Assembly (NCBI GenBank): GCA_023957155.1
Contig: JAMLHK010000002.1
Coordinates: 1-64,000, forward strand
Direction: 5' to 3'
Length of the DNA stretch: 64,000 nucleotides
DNA from: Chitinophagaceae bacterium
GTDB taxonomy: Bacteria; Bacteroidota; Bacteroidia; Chitinophagales; Chitinophagaceae
The stretch's first letter is position 1. Each line of letters begins with the position of its first letter. Positions 50,998 to 60,555 of the stretch are shown here, in pieces. The notes under the pieces were generated by a model. It saw only the letters and a list, made by a program, of their open reading frames with translations. It was not told where the DNA came from and did not search any database. A program made the position numbers and the translations under genes.

Positions 50998-52569
50998 ATG
51001 CTTATCAGCCACTTTTACAGATGCCTGCTGTTTTTTTGCTTAAGTATGTCCGTGTTTACCGGTATACGGGGTGAAGTAAAGCCACAGGCAAAAAAAATTG
51101 TCATCTTAGCCGGTGCAAAAAGCCATCCTGCCGGTTTTCATGAATATATCAAGTCTGCCCGTTTGGTAAAGGCCATGCTGGAGAAAAACGGTCGTGGGAA
51201 ATTTGCAGTTGAGATCTTTTATGATTGGCCGGATGATGAAACTGCGCTGGATCATGCCGATGCCATAGTGTGTATCTCTGACGGAAGAGACGGGCATTTA
51301 TTTCGCGATGCCTCCTTTTTAGTGCCTGAACGTGTGCCCGTGATTGCAAGGCAGATGAAACGGGGCTGCGGGCTGGTGACTTTTCATTTTTCCACTTTTG
51401 CGCCGGATATATATGGTGATCAGGTGCTGCAGTGGAGCGGTGGTTATTTTGACTGGCAGGATGAAAAGGGACAGCGCAACTGGTACTCGGCTATTTTGAA
51501 CAGCGATACGGAAGTGATCCCGGCTACGCCTTCACACCCGGTATGCCGGGGTGTAAAGCCGTTTAAAATTAATGAGGAGTTTTATTACAATATCAGGTTC
51601 CCGGATAACAGGGCCGGCTGGAGCCCTGTACTGACCGTTCCGGCATTAAACAGTGATAAGCCTGATGGCAATGTAGTGGCCTGGGCGATAGAAAGGAAAG
51701 ACGGGTCCCGGGGTTTTGGAACTACGATGGGGCATCATTTTGCTAACTGGGAAAATGATGATTTCCGTAAGCTGGTTTTAAATGGCATTGTGTGGGCTGC
51801 AGGATCAGAAGTGCCTGCAGGCGGTGTGAATGCCCCATTTTACGATGACAGGACTGTAACTGAATTGTTGTTCGGAAAGCGCAGGAAGGCGCTTATTCTT
51901 ACCGGTGATAATATTGAAGCGCATGAATGGCCGAAAACCACTGCTGCTTTGCAGCATTTGTTCGAAGATCAATCCCCTTTCCATATTGATATTTCAACCG
52001 GTATAGAAGACCTGGGACAATACAGTCTTTCCGATTATGACCTGCTGATATTGAATTATTGCAACTGGAATCATCCCCAACCGTTAAGTGATCCGGCTAA
52101 ACAATCTTTTACGGATTACCTGTCTTCCGGCGGAGGATTGCTGATCCTGCATTTTTCAAACGGTGCTTTTCATTCTTCCTTACCCAATGCGTCTGCCACG
52201 GATTGGCCGGAGTACAGGAAAATATGCCGGCGGGTATGGGATCATTCTGCCAATAGTGCACATGATGCTTATGGAATATTTACGGTAAATATCCGGTCGC
52301 GTTCCCATTCTATTACCAAAGGGGTAAAAGATTTTGTAACGACAGATGAATTGTATTATAATCAAAAGGGCTCAGAACCTATAGATACCCTGTTGTCTGC
52401 CCGGTCAAAAGATACCGGGAAAGATGAGCCGCTGGCATGGGCTTACCAGTATGGGAACGGGCGTGTTTTTCAAACAGTATTGGGACATAATGCCCAGTCG
52501 TATACTTCCGATGGCTTCCGGCGTGTGTTGCTGCAGGCTGCAGGCTGGGCTTCAAGAAAGAAAAAATAA
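50998..52569 (+). CDS. Exported protein with two ThuA-like domains
   Basis: A 523-residue protein with a signal peptide (about 1-26) and two ThuA (trehalose utilisation-like, glutamine amidotransferase-fold) domains. The first (about 30-275) has VILAGAKSHPAGFHEY and GDQVLQWSGGYFDW; the second (about 290-520) has ALILTGDNIEAHEWPKT, DYDLLILNYCNW and GGGLLILHFSNGAFH. ThuA domains are common in exported Bacteroidota proteins; many are linked to sugar or cyclitol catabolism. A tandem pair in one chain is less usual. It follows the cupin gene. Confidence 0.85.
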   Translation: MLISHFYRCLLFFCLSMSVFTGIRGEVKPQAKKIVILAGAKSHPAGFHEYIKSARLVKAMLEKNGRGKFAVEIFYDWPDDETALDHADAIVCISDGRDGHLFRDASFLVPERVPVIARQMKRGCGLVTFHFSTFAPDIYGDQVLQWSGGYFDWQDEKGQRNWYSAILNSDTEVIPATPSHPVCRGVKPFKINEEFYYNIRFPDNRAGWSPVLTVPALNSDKPDGNVVAWAIERKDGSRGFGTTMGHHFANWENDDFRKLVLNGIVWAAGSEVPAGGVNAPFYDDRTVTELLFGKRRKALILTGDNIEAHEWPKTTAALQHLFEDQSPFHIDISTGIEDLGQYSLSDYDLLILNYCNWNHPQPLSDPAKQSFTDYLSSGGGLLILHFSNGAFHSSLPNASATDWPEYRKICRRVWDHSANSAHDAYGIFTVNIRSRSHSITKGVKDFVTTDELYYNQKGSEPIDTLLSARSKDTGKDEPLAWAYQYGNGRVFQTVLGHNAQSYTSDGFRRVLLQAAGWASRKKK

Positions 52570-52622
52570 AGGGGATAATGTCCCTGCCACGAGGGAAGAA
52601 AAAATAACAGCGTGGTTTATAT

Positions 52623-52650
52623 AAAAAACCGTCATAGCATGCCGTTTTTT
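52623..52650. terminator. Candidate two-way terminator
   Basis: AAAAAAC (52623-52629) and GTTTTTT (52644-52650) can pair around a short inner stem in the gap between the convergent ThuA and GT4 genes. A and T tracts flank it on both strands. The inner stem has mismatches, so confidence is modest. Confidence 0.35.
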
Positions 52651-52652
52651 GC

Positions 52653-53798
52653 TTACGGCAGGAGATGCTGATATAATTCTAATAGTCCGCTCCATATTTT
52701 TTCATTGGTGAAGTTATCCTGAACAAATTTTCTGCCGTTCTTTCCGTATTGTGCTCTCAGCTCCCTGTTGGTGATCAGTTTTTCAAGTGTGGCAACAAGC
52801 GCCGGGACATTAGCTTTTTCAAATAATTCCCCGTTAATACCCGGCTGTACGGCATCCCGGCATCCCGGTATATCAGAAGCAACAACAGGTACTTCCATAG
52901 CAGCGGCTTCAATCAGCACATTCCCAAACCCTTCCCGTAGAGACGGCACTACCATGATATCAATGATATCATAAACCGGTGTTACATCAAACAGGTTACC
53001 CATATAGAAAATATGTTCGTCATGGTGTAACTGGTGGAGTAGTTGCACTGGTAGCGGGTCTTCTTCCACTACGGGCCCGGCCAATACCCAGCGTAAAAAG
53101 GGATATTTCTTTCTTAACGTATTAAACGCATCAAGTAGAATAGCAATTCCTTTGTCCCCGGAGAGTCGCCCGATATAGCCGATAACGATCTCATTGCCTT
53201 CAAACCCAAATTGTTTTTGTAATTGCAATGACTGCACCCGGAGCGCTTCATTTCTTGAAAATAAACGGAGGTCAATTCCATTGGCGCTTCCCCTGCCTGT
53301 AATGATACCTTTTCCGGGAGGAAGGATCTTTCTTTTTTCAGCGTGCGTTTTTAAGCTGGGACTTACCACAATAACTTTTCCCGCAATAGCACATGATATT
53401 TTTTCCGTGCCGGAAATCAGCCAACGCATGATGCCTTTTTGCGTGTCTGATAATAGTCCGTGGAGGGTAAATATACGCTTGTTGTGCCTTGTTATCCAAC
53501 AGGCGAGCATGATAAGAAAACCTGATTTGGGATTGCCTGCATTAATAATGTCCGGCTTTTCTTTCCGGATAAGCCGGATAATGCGGAGGAGCTGAAAGAA
53601 GTCGGTGAATGGCGTGATCCTTTTAGTAAAAGGTATAGGATATAACCGGGCGTTTTCTTTTTGGGCTAACATGCTGATCTCTTCTCCCGGGCCGCTGATA
53701 ATAACGACTTCAAAGCCATGCTGCACTAAAAACGCTACCTGCCCTTTTAGAAAATGAGCACAAAATGAACTGGAAACACCCAATAGAATTTTCGGCAT
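52653..53798 (-). CDS. Glycosyltransferase family 4
   Basis: A 381-residue GT-B fold transferase. The N-terminal domain begins ILLGVSSSFCAHFLKGQ. The C-terminal nucleotide-sugar domain has IGYIGRLSGDKGIAILLDAF and PSLREGFGNVLIEAAAMEVP with the EX7E motif. It likely adds a sugar to a lipid-linked glycan at the inner face of the membrane. It diverges from a gene for a polytopic membrane protein, which would fit a small surface-polysaccharide cluster. Confidence 0.9.
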   Translation of the reverse strand: MPKILLGVSSSFCAHFLKGQVAFLVQHGFEVVIISGPGEEISMLAQKENARLYPIPFTKRITPFTDFFQLLRIIRLIRKEKPDIINAGNPKSGFLIMLACWITRHNKRIFTLHGLLSDTQKGIMRWLISGTEKISCAIAGKVIVVSPSLKTHAEKRKILPPGKGIITGRGSANGIDLRLFSRNEALRVQSLQLQKQFGFEGNEIVIGYIGRLSGDKGIAILLDAFNTLRKKYPFLRWVLAGPVVEEDPLPVQLLHQLHHDEHIFYMGNLFDVTPVYDIIDIMVVPSLREGFGNVLIEAAAMEVPVVASDIPGCRDAVQPGINGELFEKANVPALVATLEKLITNRELRAQYGKNGRKFVQDNFTNEKIWSGLLELYQHLLP

Positions 53799-53913
53799 AA
53801 TACATTAAAAGCAGTTAAAAATAAGGCTTAGTGGTAACACCGTGAAAATTTATTCAATCAGGGTAGAATAGATTATTTTAGCGACTTGTCTTTATAACCA
53901 TTAATAAACGGAT

Positions 53914-55167
53914 TTGTCTTTCATCCTTTATATCATTGCCGGGTTGCTTTATCTTGCCGGGTTGAGCCTGCTCTTTGTTTGGCTTAATCAAAAACGCGGT
54001 AATCCCGTACCGGGTAAATGGCTGGTAGCGGGAGCGTTTGCTGCGAAAGTGATAGCCGGAATGGCATACGGGTATTTATATGCCCATGTTTTTGATACCA
54101 GTGACAGTTGGACCTATTTTAATGAATCGCTTGTTGAATACCGGAAGCTGCTATCCGATCCTGTTCTTTTTTTTACTACAGGTCTCCGTTTTAATAATGC
54201 CGCCGACTTTTTTTCTACGGCTGATGATGCTTTCTGGAGTAATGCAGGAGAAAATATACTGATTAAGCTACTTGCTGTTTTTAATGTACTCAGCAGAGGG
54301 AATTACTATATTAATGTTATTCTGTTTAATGCATTGTCTTTCTGGGGGCTTTATTGTATATACGTGGTTACCACCCGGTATATTAAAAATAACAGGCTGT
54401 TTGTGTTTTTCCTTATCTTTTTTCTTCCTTCCTGTCTTTTCTGGAACAGCGGATTAGATAAAGACGGGCTGATCGTTTACTTTACGGGGATATTGATATA
54501 TGCGCTCCATTACTGCATCACCGTAAGACCCTCCCCGGTGCAATTGGTAGTTTGCTGTATAGGGTTTATATCTGTTTTTTTATTGCGTAATGTAAATGCG
54601 CTGATCCTGCTGCCTGCAGGTGCCGCCTGGTGGATGTCCTCCCGGTTTTCTATTAAAACATATCGTTCATTCCTGGTTGTTTATGCTTCCTGTATTGTAT
54701 GCTTCTTTCTTTCGGCACATCTTCCTTCCTCATTTAACCTGCCGCTTAAACTTGCAGAAAAACAGCACCAGTTCCTGTCATTACAGGCAAATACGGTATT
54801 GCCGCTATCTTCATTAGAACCTGACCTGAAGAGCTATATAAAAATTCTGCCGCAGGCGGCTAATCATGTTTTTTTACGTCCTTATATCACGGAATTAAAA
54901 GGCGTTTTTCATGTCATGGCTTTTGCAGAGGTCGTATTGGTGATGATCGTGCTGGTCCTTGCTGTTGTATCCGGCCGACAGCAGATATATAATCATCTGG
55001 CTGTTCCTTTCTACCTGTTCCTCATCATGATTGCACTGACCGGCTTGTTGCTGATCGGGTATACCGTACCCTTTCCCGGAGCCATTGTACGATACAAAGC
55101 CTTATACCTTGTTTTTTTGCTGATTCCCTTTTTTGATTTATTACGATGGAGAAAAAATAAAATATAA
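53914..55167 (+). CDS. Polytopic membrane protein of unknown function (TTG start)
   Basis: A 417-residue protein with about ten membrane helices, from FILYIIAGLLYLAGLSLLF at the N-terminus to YLVFLLIPFFDLLRW at the end. A periplasmic-type loop with SDSWTYFNES and a central loop with SFNLPLKLAEKQHQFLS are visible. The pattern recalls O-antigen polymerases or GT-C transferases, and it sits head to head with a GT4 gene, but I cannot assign it. An in-frame stop lies three codons upstream and no ATG is near, so TTG at 53914 is the only reasonable start. Confidence 0.7.
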   Translation: MSFILYIIAGLLYLAGLSLLFVWLNQKRGNPVPGKWLVAGAFAAKVIAGMAYGYLYAHVFDTSDSWTYFNESLVEYRKLLSDPVLFFTTGLRFNNAADFFSTADDAFWSNAGENILIKLLAVFNVLSRGNYYINVILFNALSFWGLYCIYVVTTRYIKNNRLFVFFLIFFLPSCLFWNSGLDKDGLIVYFTGILIYALHYCITVRPSPVQLVVCCIGFISVFLLRNVNALILLPAGAAWWMSSRFSIKTYRSFLVVYASCIVCFFLSAHLPSSFNLPLKLAEKQHQFLSLQANTVLPLSSLEPDLKSYIKILPQAANHVFLRPYITELKGVFHVMAFAEVVLVMIVLVLAVVSGRQQIYNHLAVPFYLFLIMIALTGLLLIGYTVPFPGAIVRYKALYLVFLLIPFFDLLRWRKNKI

Positions 55168-55264
55168 ATTAATAATATATTTTTATTTTTTCTTAATGAG
55201 TCTGTGTTTTAGTGTTTATTTATAAATAATTTGTTCAAAAAAGATATTTTATATAAAAAAATAA

Positions 55265-55272
55265 TAGTTTTG
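55265..55272 (+). promoter_or_regulatory. Promoter -7 box of glnN
   Basis: TAGTTTTG matches TAnnTTTG exactly, 40 bp before the glnN start, in a very AT-rich 145-bp gap. A -33 box at the usual spacing is not clear. Confidence 0.5.
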
Positions 55273-55312
55273 TGTCGTATTTTATTAAATAACAAAAAAA
55301 TAAATGTATTAA

Positions 55313-57508
55313 ATGGAATCGCTTCGCTTTAAGGCTATCAATCATTTATCCGGTTTAGGCAAAGAAATTATTGTAGAAGGAAACCAGAAGATCACCAGCA
55401 TTTTTGGGGAAAATGTGTTTACCTTAAAAACTGCACGGGAATACCTCAGTGATGAAGCTTATAAGAGCTTAGTTGCTGCTATCAAAACAGGTAAAAAAAT
55501 AGACCGTACTATGGGTAATCACATAGGGGCCGGATTAAGGCATTGGGCTGAAGCAAAGGGGGTTACTCATTTTACGCATTGGTTTCAGCCGTTAACCGGT
55601 ACTACTGCGGAGAAGCATGATTCTTTTTTTACGCTCAAGGGCGATGGAATGCCTATTGAAGAATTTGATGGTGCTTCGCTGATACAGCAGGAGCCGGATG
55701 CTTCCTCTTTTCCTTCGGGGGGACTGAGAGCCACTTTTGAAGCAAGGGGGTATACGGCATGGGATCCGACCTCACCTGTTTTTATTATGAATATAGGGGA
55801 TGCCAATACCCTTTGTATTCCTACCATCTTTGTTTCTTATACCGGTGAATCCTTAGATACCAAAACACCGTTATTACGTTCACTGGATGCATTGAACCGG
55901 GCAGCGGTGGATGTATGTAATTATTTCGATAAAAATATCACCAAGGTAATTGCCACCTTAGGCTGGGAGCAGGAATATTTTGTTATTGATGCCGGTTTGG
56001 CCAATGCCCGCCCGGATCTCATCATGACCGGCCGTACTGTTTTTGGACATTCTCCGGCAAAGGGACAGCAGTTGGAAGACCATTATTTTGGTTCTATTCC
56101 CGAGAGGATCTATGCTTTTATGAAAGATTTTGAAGAGGAGGCCTACCGGCTGGGTATTCCTTTGCGGACACGGCATAATGAAGTAGCTCCCGCGCAATTT
56201 GAGTGTGCCCCGATTTTTGAAGAAGCCAACCTGGCGGTTGATCATAATATTCTTTTAATGGATGTGATGACGAGGATCGCAAGACGGCACAACCTGATGA
56301 CCCTTTTGCACGAAAAGCCCTTTGCCGGTATCAATGGCAGCGGTAAGCACAACAACTGGAGCATGTCAACGGATACGGGAGTAAACCTCCTGGCTCCGGG
56401 GAAAACACCGAAGACCAACCTGATGTTCCTTACCTTTTTTGTGAATGTAATTAAAGCCGTAGATGATTATGCCGAGCTGCTTCGGGCCTCTGTAGCTTCG
56501 GCGGGTAATGATTACCGGCTGGGTGCCAACGAAGCGCCTCCTGCTATTATATCCGTATTTATCGGCACATACCTGAACCAGGTTTTAACTGAAATTAAAA
56601 CAAGGGTGGGGGATAAGTTTTCCGAACAGGACGAAATCCTGCTGAAATTGGATATACATAAAAACATTCCCGAGCTTTTATTAGATAATACTGACCGTAA
56701 CCGTACTTCTCCTTTTGCCTTTACCGGTAATAAGTTTGAATTTCGTGCCGTGGGTTCTACGGCCAACTGTGGTATTCCGATGACAACCCTCAATGCCATC
56801 GTAGCTAAAACCCTCACGAATTTTAAAAAGGAAGTGGATGCACTGATTGAAAAGGGGGATAAAAAGGACGTGGCGATAATGCAGGTCATCCGGGAATATA
56901 TAACCAGCTCCGAAAAAGTACTGTTCGATGGTGACGGGTATAGTGAAGAATGGCACCGGGAAGCCGAGCGCCGCGGGTTGCCCAATGTAAAAGCCACCCC
57001 GTTAGGATTGGATGCAATGGTGACCGATAAGGCAAAGCGTATGTTTGAGGATCTGGGTATTTACCAGCCTGCGGAACTGGAGGCAAGACACGAAATTGAA
57101 CTGGAAAAATATATTAAAAAGGTACAGATCGAAAGCCGTATACTCGGCGAGTTGTGTACCAGTCATATTTTACCCAGCTCAATCAAGTACCAGAATGTGC
57201 TGATCAGCAATATTAAAGGGATGAAGGAACTGGGATTGCCGGAAGCATCTTATGCTAACCAGTTGCGGATCCTTGAAAAGATATCAGAGCATATCGCAGC
57301 GGTAGCCGATGGAGTGGAAAAAATGATCGGTGCCAGGAAAATTGCCAACAAGATTGAGCATACCCGCACTAAAGCCCTGGCTTACCAGAGCCAGGTTAAG
57401 GACAGCTATTTTGATAAGATCAGGTATCATGTAGATAAGCTGGAGTTACTGGTGGAAGACCAGTATTGGTTGTTACCTAAATATCGTGAACTGTTGTTTT
57501 TAAGATAG
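55313..57508 (+). CDS. glnN: Glutamine synthetase type III
   Basis: Joins ammonia to glutamate with ATP, the main nitrogen-assimilation step. At 731 residues it has the long type III form, unlike the 450-residue type I. Active-site segments include GWEQEYFVIDAGLA, RTRHNEVAPAQFE, GINGSGKHNNWSMSTD and NKFEFRAVGSTANC, characteristic of GlnN. The N-terminal type III extension has TGTTAEKHDSFF. It is a stand-alone gene with a strong terminator behind it. Confidence 0.96.
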   Translation: MESLRFKAINHLSGLGKEIIVEGNQKITSIFGENVFTLKTAREYLSDEAYKSLVAAIKTGKKIDRTMGNHIGAGLRHWAEAKGVTHFTHWFQPLTGTTAEKHDSFFTLKGDGMPIEEFDGASLIQQEPDASSFPSGGLRATFEARGYTAWDPTSPVFIMNIGDANTLCIPTIFVSYTGESLDTKTPLLRSLDALNRAAVDVCNYFDKNITKVIATLGWEQEYFVIDAGLANARPDLIMTGRTVFGHSPAKGQQLEDHYFGSIPERIYAFMKDFEEEAYRLGIPLRTRHNEVAPAQFECAPIFEEANLAVDHNILLMDVMTRIARRHNLMTLLHEKPFAGINGSGKHNNWSMSTDTGVNLLAPGKTPKTNLMFLTFFVNVIKAVDDYAELLRASVASAGNDYRLGANEAPPAIISVFIGTYLNQVLTEIKTRVGDKFSEQDEILLKLDIHKNIPELLLDNTDRNRTSPFAFTGNKFEFRAVGSTANCGIPMTTLNAIVAKTLTNFKKEVDALIEKGDKKDVAIMQVIREYITSSEKVLFDGDGYSEEWHREAERRGLPNVKATPLGLDAMVTDKAKRMFEDLGIYQPAELEARHEIELEKYIKKVQIESRILGELCTSHILPSSIKYQNVLISNIKGMKELGLPEASYANQLRILEKISEHIAAVADGVEKMIGARKIANKIEHTRTKALAYQSQVKDSYFDKIRYHVDKLELLVEDQYWLLPKYRELLFLR

Positions 57509-57527
57509 TATCCTCATGGATATCGAG

Positions 57528-57565
57528 AATGCCCCGGTACTGTACTGTGCCGGGGCATTTTTTTA
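57528..57565 (+). terminator. Rho-independent terminator of glnN
   Basis: AATGCCCCGG (57528-57537) pairs perfectly with CCGGGGCATT (57550-57559), followed by a run of eight T. It lies about 20 bp after the glnN stop. The stem is symmetric enough to serve the convergent gene too, as an A run precedes it only weakly. Confidence 0.9.
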
Positions 57566-57600
57566 TTCATTATTGAGATGCTTTTACCCAAATTGTTTTC

Positions 57601-58212
57601 TTATTGATTAAGCGCTTCGATAGCGGCCGGGATATCCCTGTGTACTTTTCTCCTCGCAATAAATTTATCGCTTAAAGCGCTGGTTACTGAAGGAACATGA
57701 CTATAAAAATCAGCCAGGGCGGCACGCATTTCTTTGAGTTTTCCATAATTATGCAGGTATAGATGAGCATTATCAGTGCTTCTTTCAAGCGTATACACGA
57801 TATGTACGCTGTTTACTTTATCACCGGGAACAATCGAGTAACATGAATAACCGGTAGCATATTCCCCTTTTGAAAATATAGTCATAAACCTATACAGGGT
57901 GTCTTTCGTTGCCTTCCATGAAAAATTATATTTTCTGACGGGCTTAGAATAGAAGTCATACTGCTTGTTTTTGTATGTAAATGAAAAGGCCTTGATCTCA
58001 CCGGGCTTATATTGTGTTTCTCCCAAGCTGTCTGTAATTTTGACTTTTGTAAACAAATGTTCTTCGTGAATGTCCCCGAATAATCCCTTAGGAACTTTTA
58101 TACAGGCTGGTATAGTATCGCCCTCAATATTGATAAAGTACCCGTTTATTTCCTGGCTGTAACCCGCCTGAAAGATGAGATATAAAAACAATGTGGTTAG
58201 TGAAGATTTCAT
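57601..58212 (-). CDS. Exported protein of unknown function
   Basis: A 203-residue protein with a signal peptide (about 1-19, ending GYSQ) and no lipobox. The mature part begins EINGYFINIEGDTIPACIKVP, a start I recall from uncharacterised Bacteroidota proteins, and contains YKPGEIKAFSFTYKNKQYDFY. The C-terminal quarter looks helical. It converges with glnN. The function is unknown. Confidence 0.65.
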   Translation of the reverse strand: MKSSLTTLFLYLIFQAGYSQEINGYFINIEGDTIPACIKVPKGLFGDIHEEHLFTKVKITDSLGETQYKPGEIKAFSFTYKNKQYDFYSKPVRKYNFSWKATKDTLYRFMTIFSKGEYATGYSCYSIVPGDKVNSVHIVYTLERSTDNAHLYLHNYGKLKEMRAALADFYSHVPSVTSALSDKFIARRKVHRDIPAAIEALNQ

Positions 58213-58268
58213 AAGTGAAAGGTTGGTATGATTAGATAAAAATAGCGCTATTTTTTAAATCTTTAACA

Positions 58269-58470
58269 CTGGTTGGTGTTGAGCAGTGGGCAATGTGTTT
58301 GGGTATCACCAGCAACATTTCATAGTCCTTCCCGGTCTGACGCTGTCGCGTGCCGACCGGAAAGGCTGCGGTCGGCACCGCAGGTCAGACCGCTTTCGGA
58401 TTAGAATGTTTGCTACCGTTGGTGTTGTGCACAGCGTATTGCATTTGAGCTTCACCAACAACGTTCCACA
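58269..58470. repeat. Composite intergenic repeat, left of the cytochrome/VCBS gene
   Basis: Two imperfect copies of a 57-bp palindromic unit (GTTGGTGTTG ... TCACCAACAAC; 58269-58325 and 58414-58470) flank a different palindrome (58332-58392). In the latter, CGGTCTGAC (58333-58341) pairs with GTCAGACCG (58384-58392). Related units occur at 60286-60336 and 60431-60478. The rest of the 58213-58570 gap holds a small AACCTTTGAAAGGTT palindrome near 58530 and no gene. Confidence 0.7.
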
Positions 58471-58570
58471 GCCGGGGGGGTAATAGTGTAAAGTTGCTCC
58501 AATATCTCTTGCAGATAAGGGTTTCCAACCTTTGAAAGGTTCGGAATCCTGTTTACTATGGTTTTAAAAC

Positions 58571-60151
58571 TCAACGGGTAGTGTTTTCCAAAACAATGAC
58601 AGAAGGTCCTTCTGATAACCATCTCTTACCAAGCCCGGTGGTATCGCCATCCGGCAGAAAATATACAAAAGAGCCCAATACAAGATCTGTATCTCCATCC
58701 CCGTCCATATCGCCTGCATCCATTACGATCCATCTTCCCCGGGAGGCTTGGGGAAATGAATAATCATCAAATTTTAAATTTCCTTTATTCTCTAAATACA
58801 CAAAGCTTTCCTCGGGATAATGACGATAGTCGGGGAAATAGGAAATAGCGGCTATGTCAGGATCTCCATCGAGGTCATAATCCCGTACTATTGCTTTATA
58901 GGCGCCGTTCAGGGGATAGAACCATGCCTGCTCAAAATTGCCCTTCCCGTCATTCAGGAAAATATAAATACCATGATACTCCTTAAGCATGGGTGTTTTG
59001 TCGGCGTTGTCTCCACAAACATATACTATGTCATCAAAGCCATCCTTGTTGAAGTCCGCCAGCTCCATATACTGGGACCCATTGAGCGGTGAAAAAGACA
59101 ACAACCGTTTCTCCCGGAATTTACCTGCTCCCAGGTTCTCATACAAAAAAATGCCTTCATCCCCCTGCGCCATGAGCACATAAATATCCGGCAGTCCATC
59201 GTTATTGGCATCCCTGATTATCGCCGTGACCGCCCCCGGTTTTGCCCGTAACACGTTTTTGTTATAACCGCTTTTGCCATTGTTTTCATACCAGGCCAGC
59301 TCGCCGGTTTCGTTGCCGAATTCGCAGGCCACGATGTCTTCCAGCCCGTCATTATTCAGGTCTCCGTATGCCATACAAACAGGACGCTGTAAATTGGAGA
59401 TAACCGTATTGCCGGGCTGATATGCTTTCTCCAACCCGGTTTGTACCATTTGCTGCACGGCGCCAAAGGGCGCATCAGACGGAAATATCCCTCTGCCGGC
59501 TATTGTGAGGTATGCCTCGTTTGATCTTTCATCAAACTGAACGGGCGTTGATTTCATAGGTATGCTGTAATTTTCCCGGAGGTCGGGAGTCAGGAAGGTC
59601 AACCTGTTGAAACCGCGTTTGGAGTCGTTATATATGATACCCCGGTTATCCGGCAGGATCTTAACCATACTCGTAAAAGCCGGGCGGTGGGCAAAAGAAG
59701 CTTCCCTGTATTTAAAATGCTTAAGCCCGATCTTAATAGGATGATTGCGAACCGGAATTGGTATGCTATCTGGTGCATGCTCAATGAAATATTGTACGAT
59801 ACTGTCCCAGTCAGCTTTTGCTAAAACCGGCTTTTCCGGGTAGATGTCGGCCTTGCGCACTATCTCACCACTAACACCGGGATCAAATAAACTATCGGGT
59901 CTGCCGCCGCTGTTGTATATGCCCATCCGGTGACCCATTGCGGGAAGCACATCGTTTTTCCATATTTTTTTTGGCAATAATTCCGGACCGACAAAAGCAT
60001 GGCACCGGCTGCAATGTGCTGTTGCCAGCGCTTTCGCCGAAAGCCCGGATACAGGCGGCTCACCCGGTTCCGTATGTTCATGTTGTCTTCCTGTATTACA
60101 TGAAACAAGCAGGCTGACCAAAATGCAAAATGAAACGATTTGCTTTTTCAT
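58571..60151 (-). CDS. Cytochrome c-like / VCBS repeat lipoprotein
   Basis: A 526-residue lipoprotein lipidated at Cys18 (SLLVSC). A single heme c site CSRCH (47-51) lies in a short cytochrome-like region followed by KKIWKNDVLPAMGHRMG, where Met could be the axial ligand. Residues about 200-520 hold five FG-GAP/VCBS-type calcium-binding repeats (DLNNDGLEDIVA, DANNDGLPDIYV, DFNKDGFDDIVY, DYDLDGDPDIAA, DMDGDGDTDLVL), forming a propeller. This resembles planctomycete/Bacteroidota proteins that tie heme to surface glycan work, but the role is unknown. Repeats bracket it on both sides. Confidence 0.8.
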   Translation of the reverse strand: MKKQIVSFCILVSLLVSCNTGRQHEHTEPGEPPVSGLSAKALATAHCSRCHAFVGPELLPKKIWKNDVLPAMGHRMGIYNSGGRPDSLFDPGVSGEIVRKADIYPEKPVLAKADWDSIVQYFIEHAPDSIPIPVRNHPIKIGLKHFKYREASFAHRPAFTSMVKILPDNRGIIYNDSKRGFNRLTFLTPDLRENYSIPMKSTPVQFDERSNEAYLTIAGRGIFPSDAPFGAVQQMVQTGLEKAYQPGNTVISNLQRPVCMAYGDLNNDGLEDIVACEFGNETGELAWYENNGKSGYNKNVLRAKPGAVTAIIRDANNDGLPDIYVLMAQGDEGIFLYENLGAGKFREKRLLSFSPLNGSQYMELADFNKDGFDDIVYVCGDNADKTPMLKEYHGIYIFLNDGKGNFEQAWFYPLNGAYKAIVRDYDLDGDPDIAAISYFPDYRHYPEESFVYLENKGNLKFDDYSFPQASRGRWIVMDAGDMDGDGDTDLVLGSFVYFLPDGDTTGLGKRWLSEGPSVIVLENTTR

Positions 60152-60285
60152 CTGATAATAAAGAGGGGTTTGAACACTGGCTCAAAACTCTTTAGACCGG
60201 TACCCCGGATAAAAGTAAAGAATTAACCTTAGCCTTACCGTACAAAGTTTTGCCGCGGAGCCTCACTGGGGCTTAGTCGTCATTG

Positions 60286-60478
60286 CTGTTGTCGGGCGAA
60301 GGCAATGTGTTCAGGCATCACCGGTAACGATGAGTATTTGAACAACCCTTATCTGCTGTTGTTGGCAGAGCTGAATCACATAACCGGCGCACGGATACCA
60401 GTAGTGGCGCCAATGTATTCATTGATCTTTCCGGTCTGACGCTGTCGCGTGCCGACCGGAAAGCCTGCGGTCAGACCG
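60286..60478. repeat. Composite intergenic repeat, right of the cytochrome/VCBS gene
   Basis: Positions 60286-60336 resemble the 57-bp unit at 58269 and 58414. Positions 60431-60478 are a copy of the 58332 palindrome, identical over the first 33 bases, with CGGTCTGAC (60432-60440) pairing with GTCAGACCG (60470-60478). No gene is seen in the 60152-60555 gap. Confidence 0.7.
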
Positions 60479-60555
60479 CCGGGAATGCACCCGCTATGAT
60501 CTTTTGGAAAAATGATGTATATTACTTTATCCTCCTGCCCATAAACCTTATTAAT

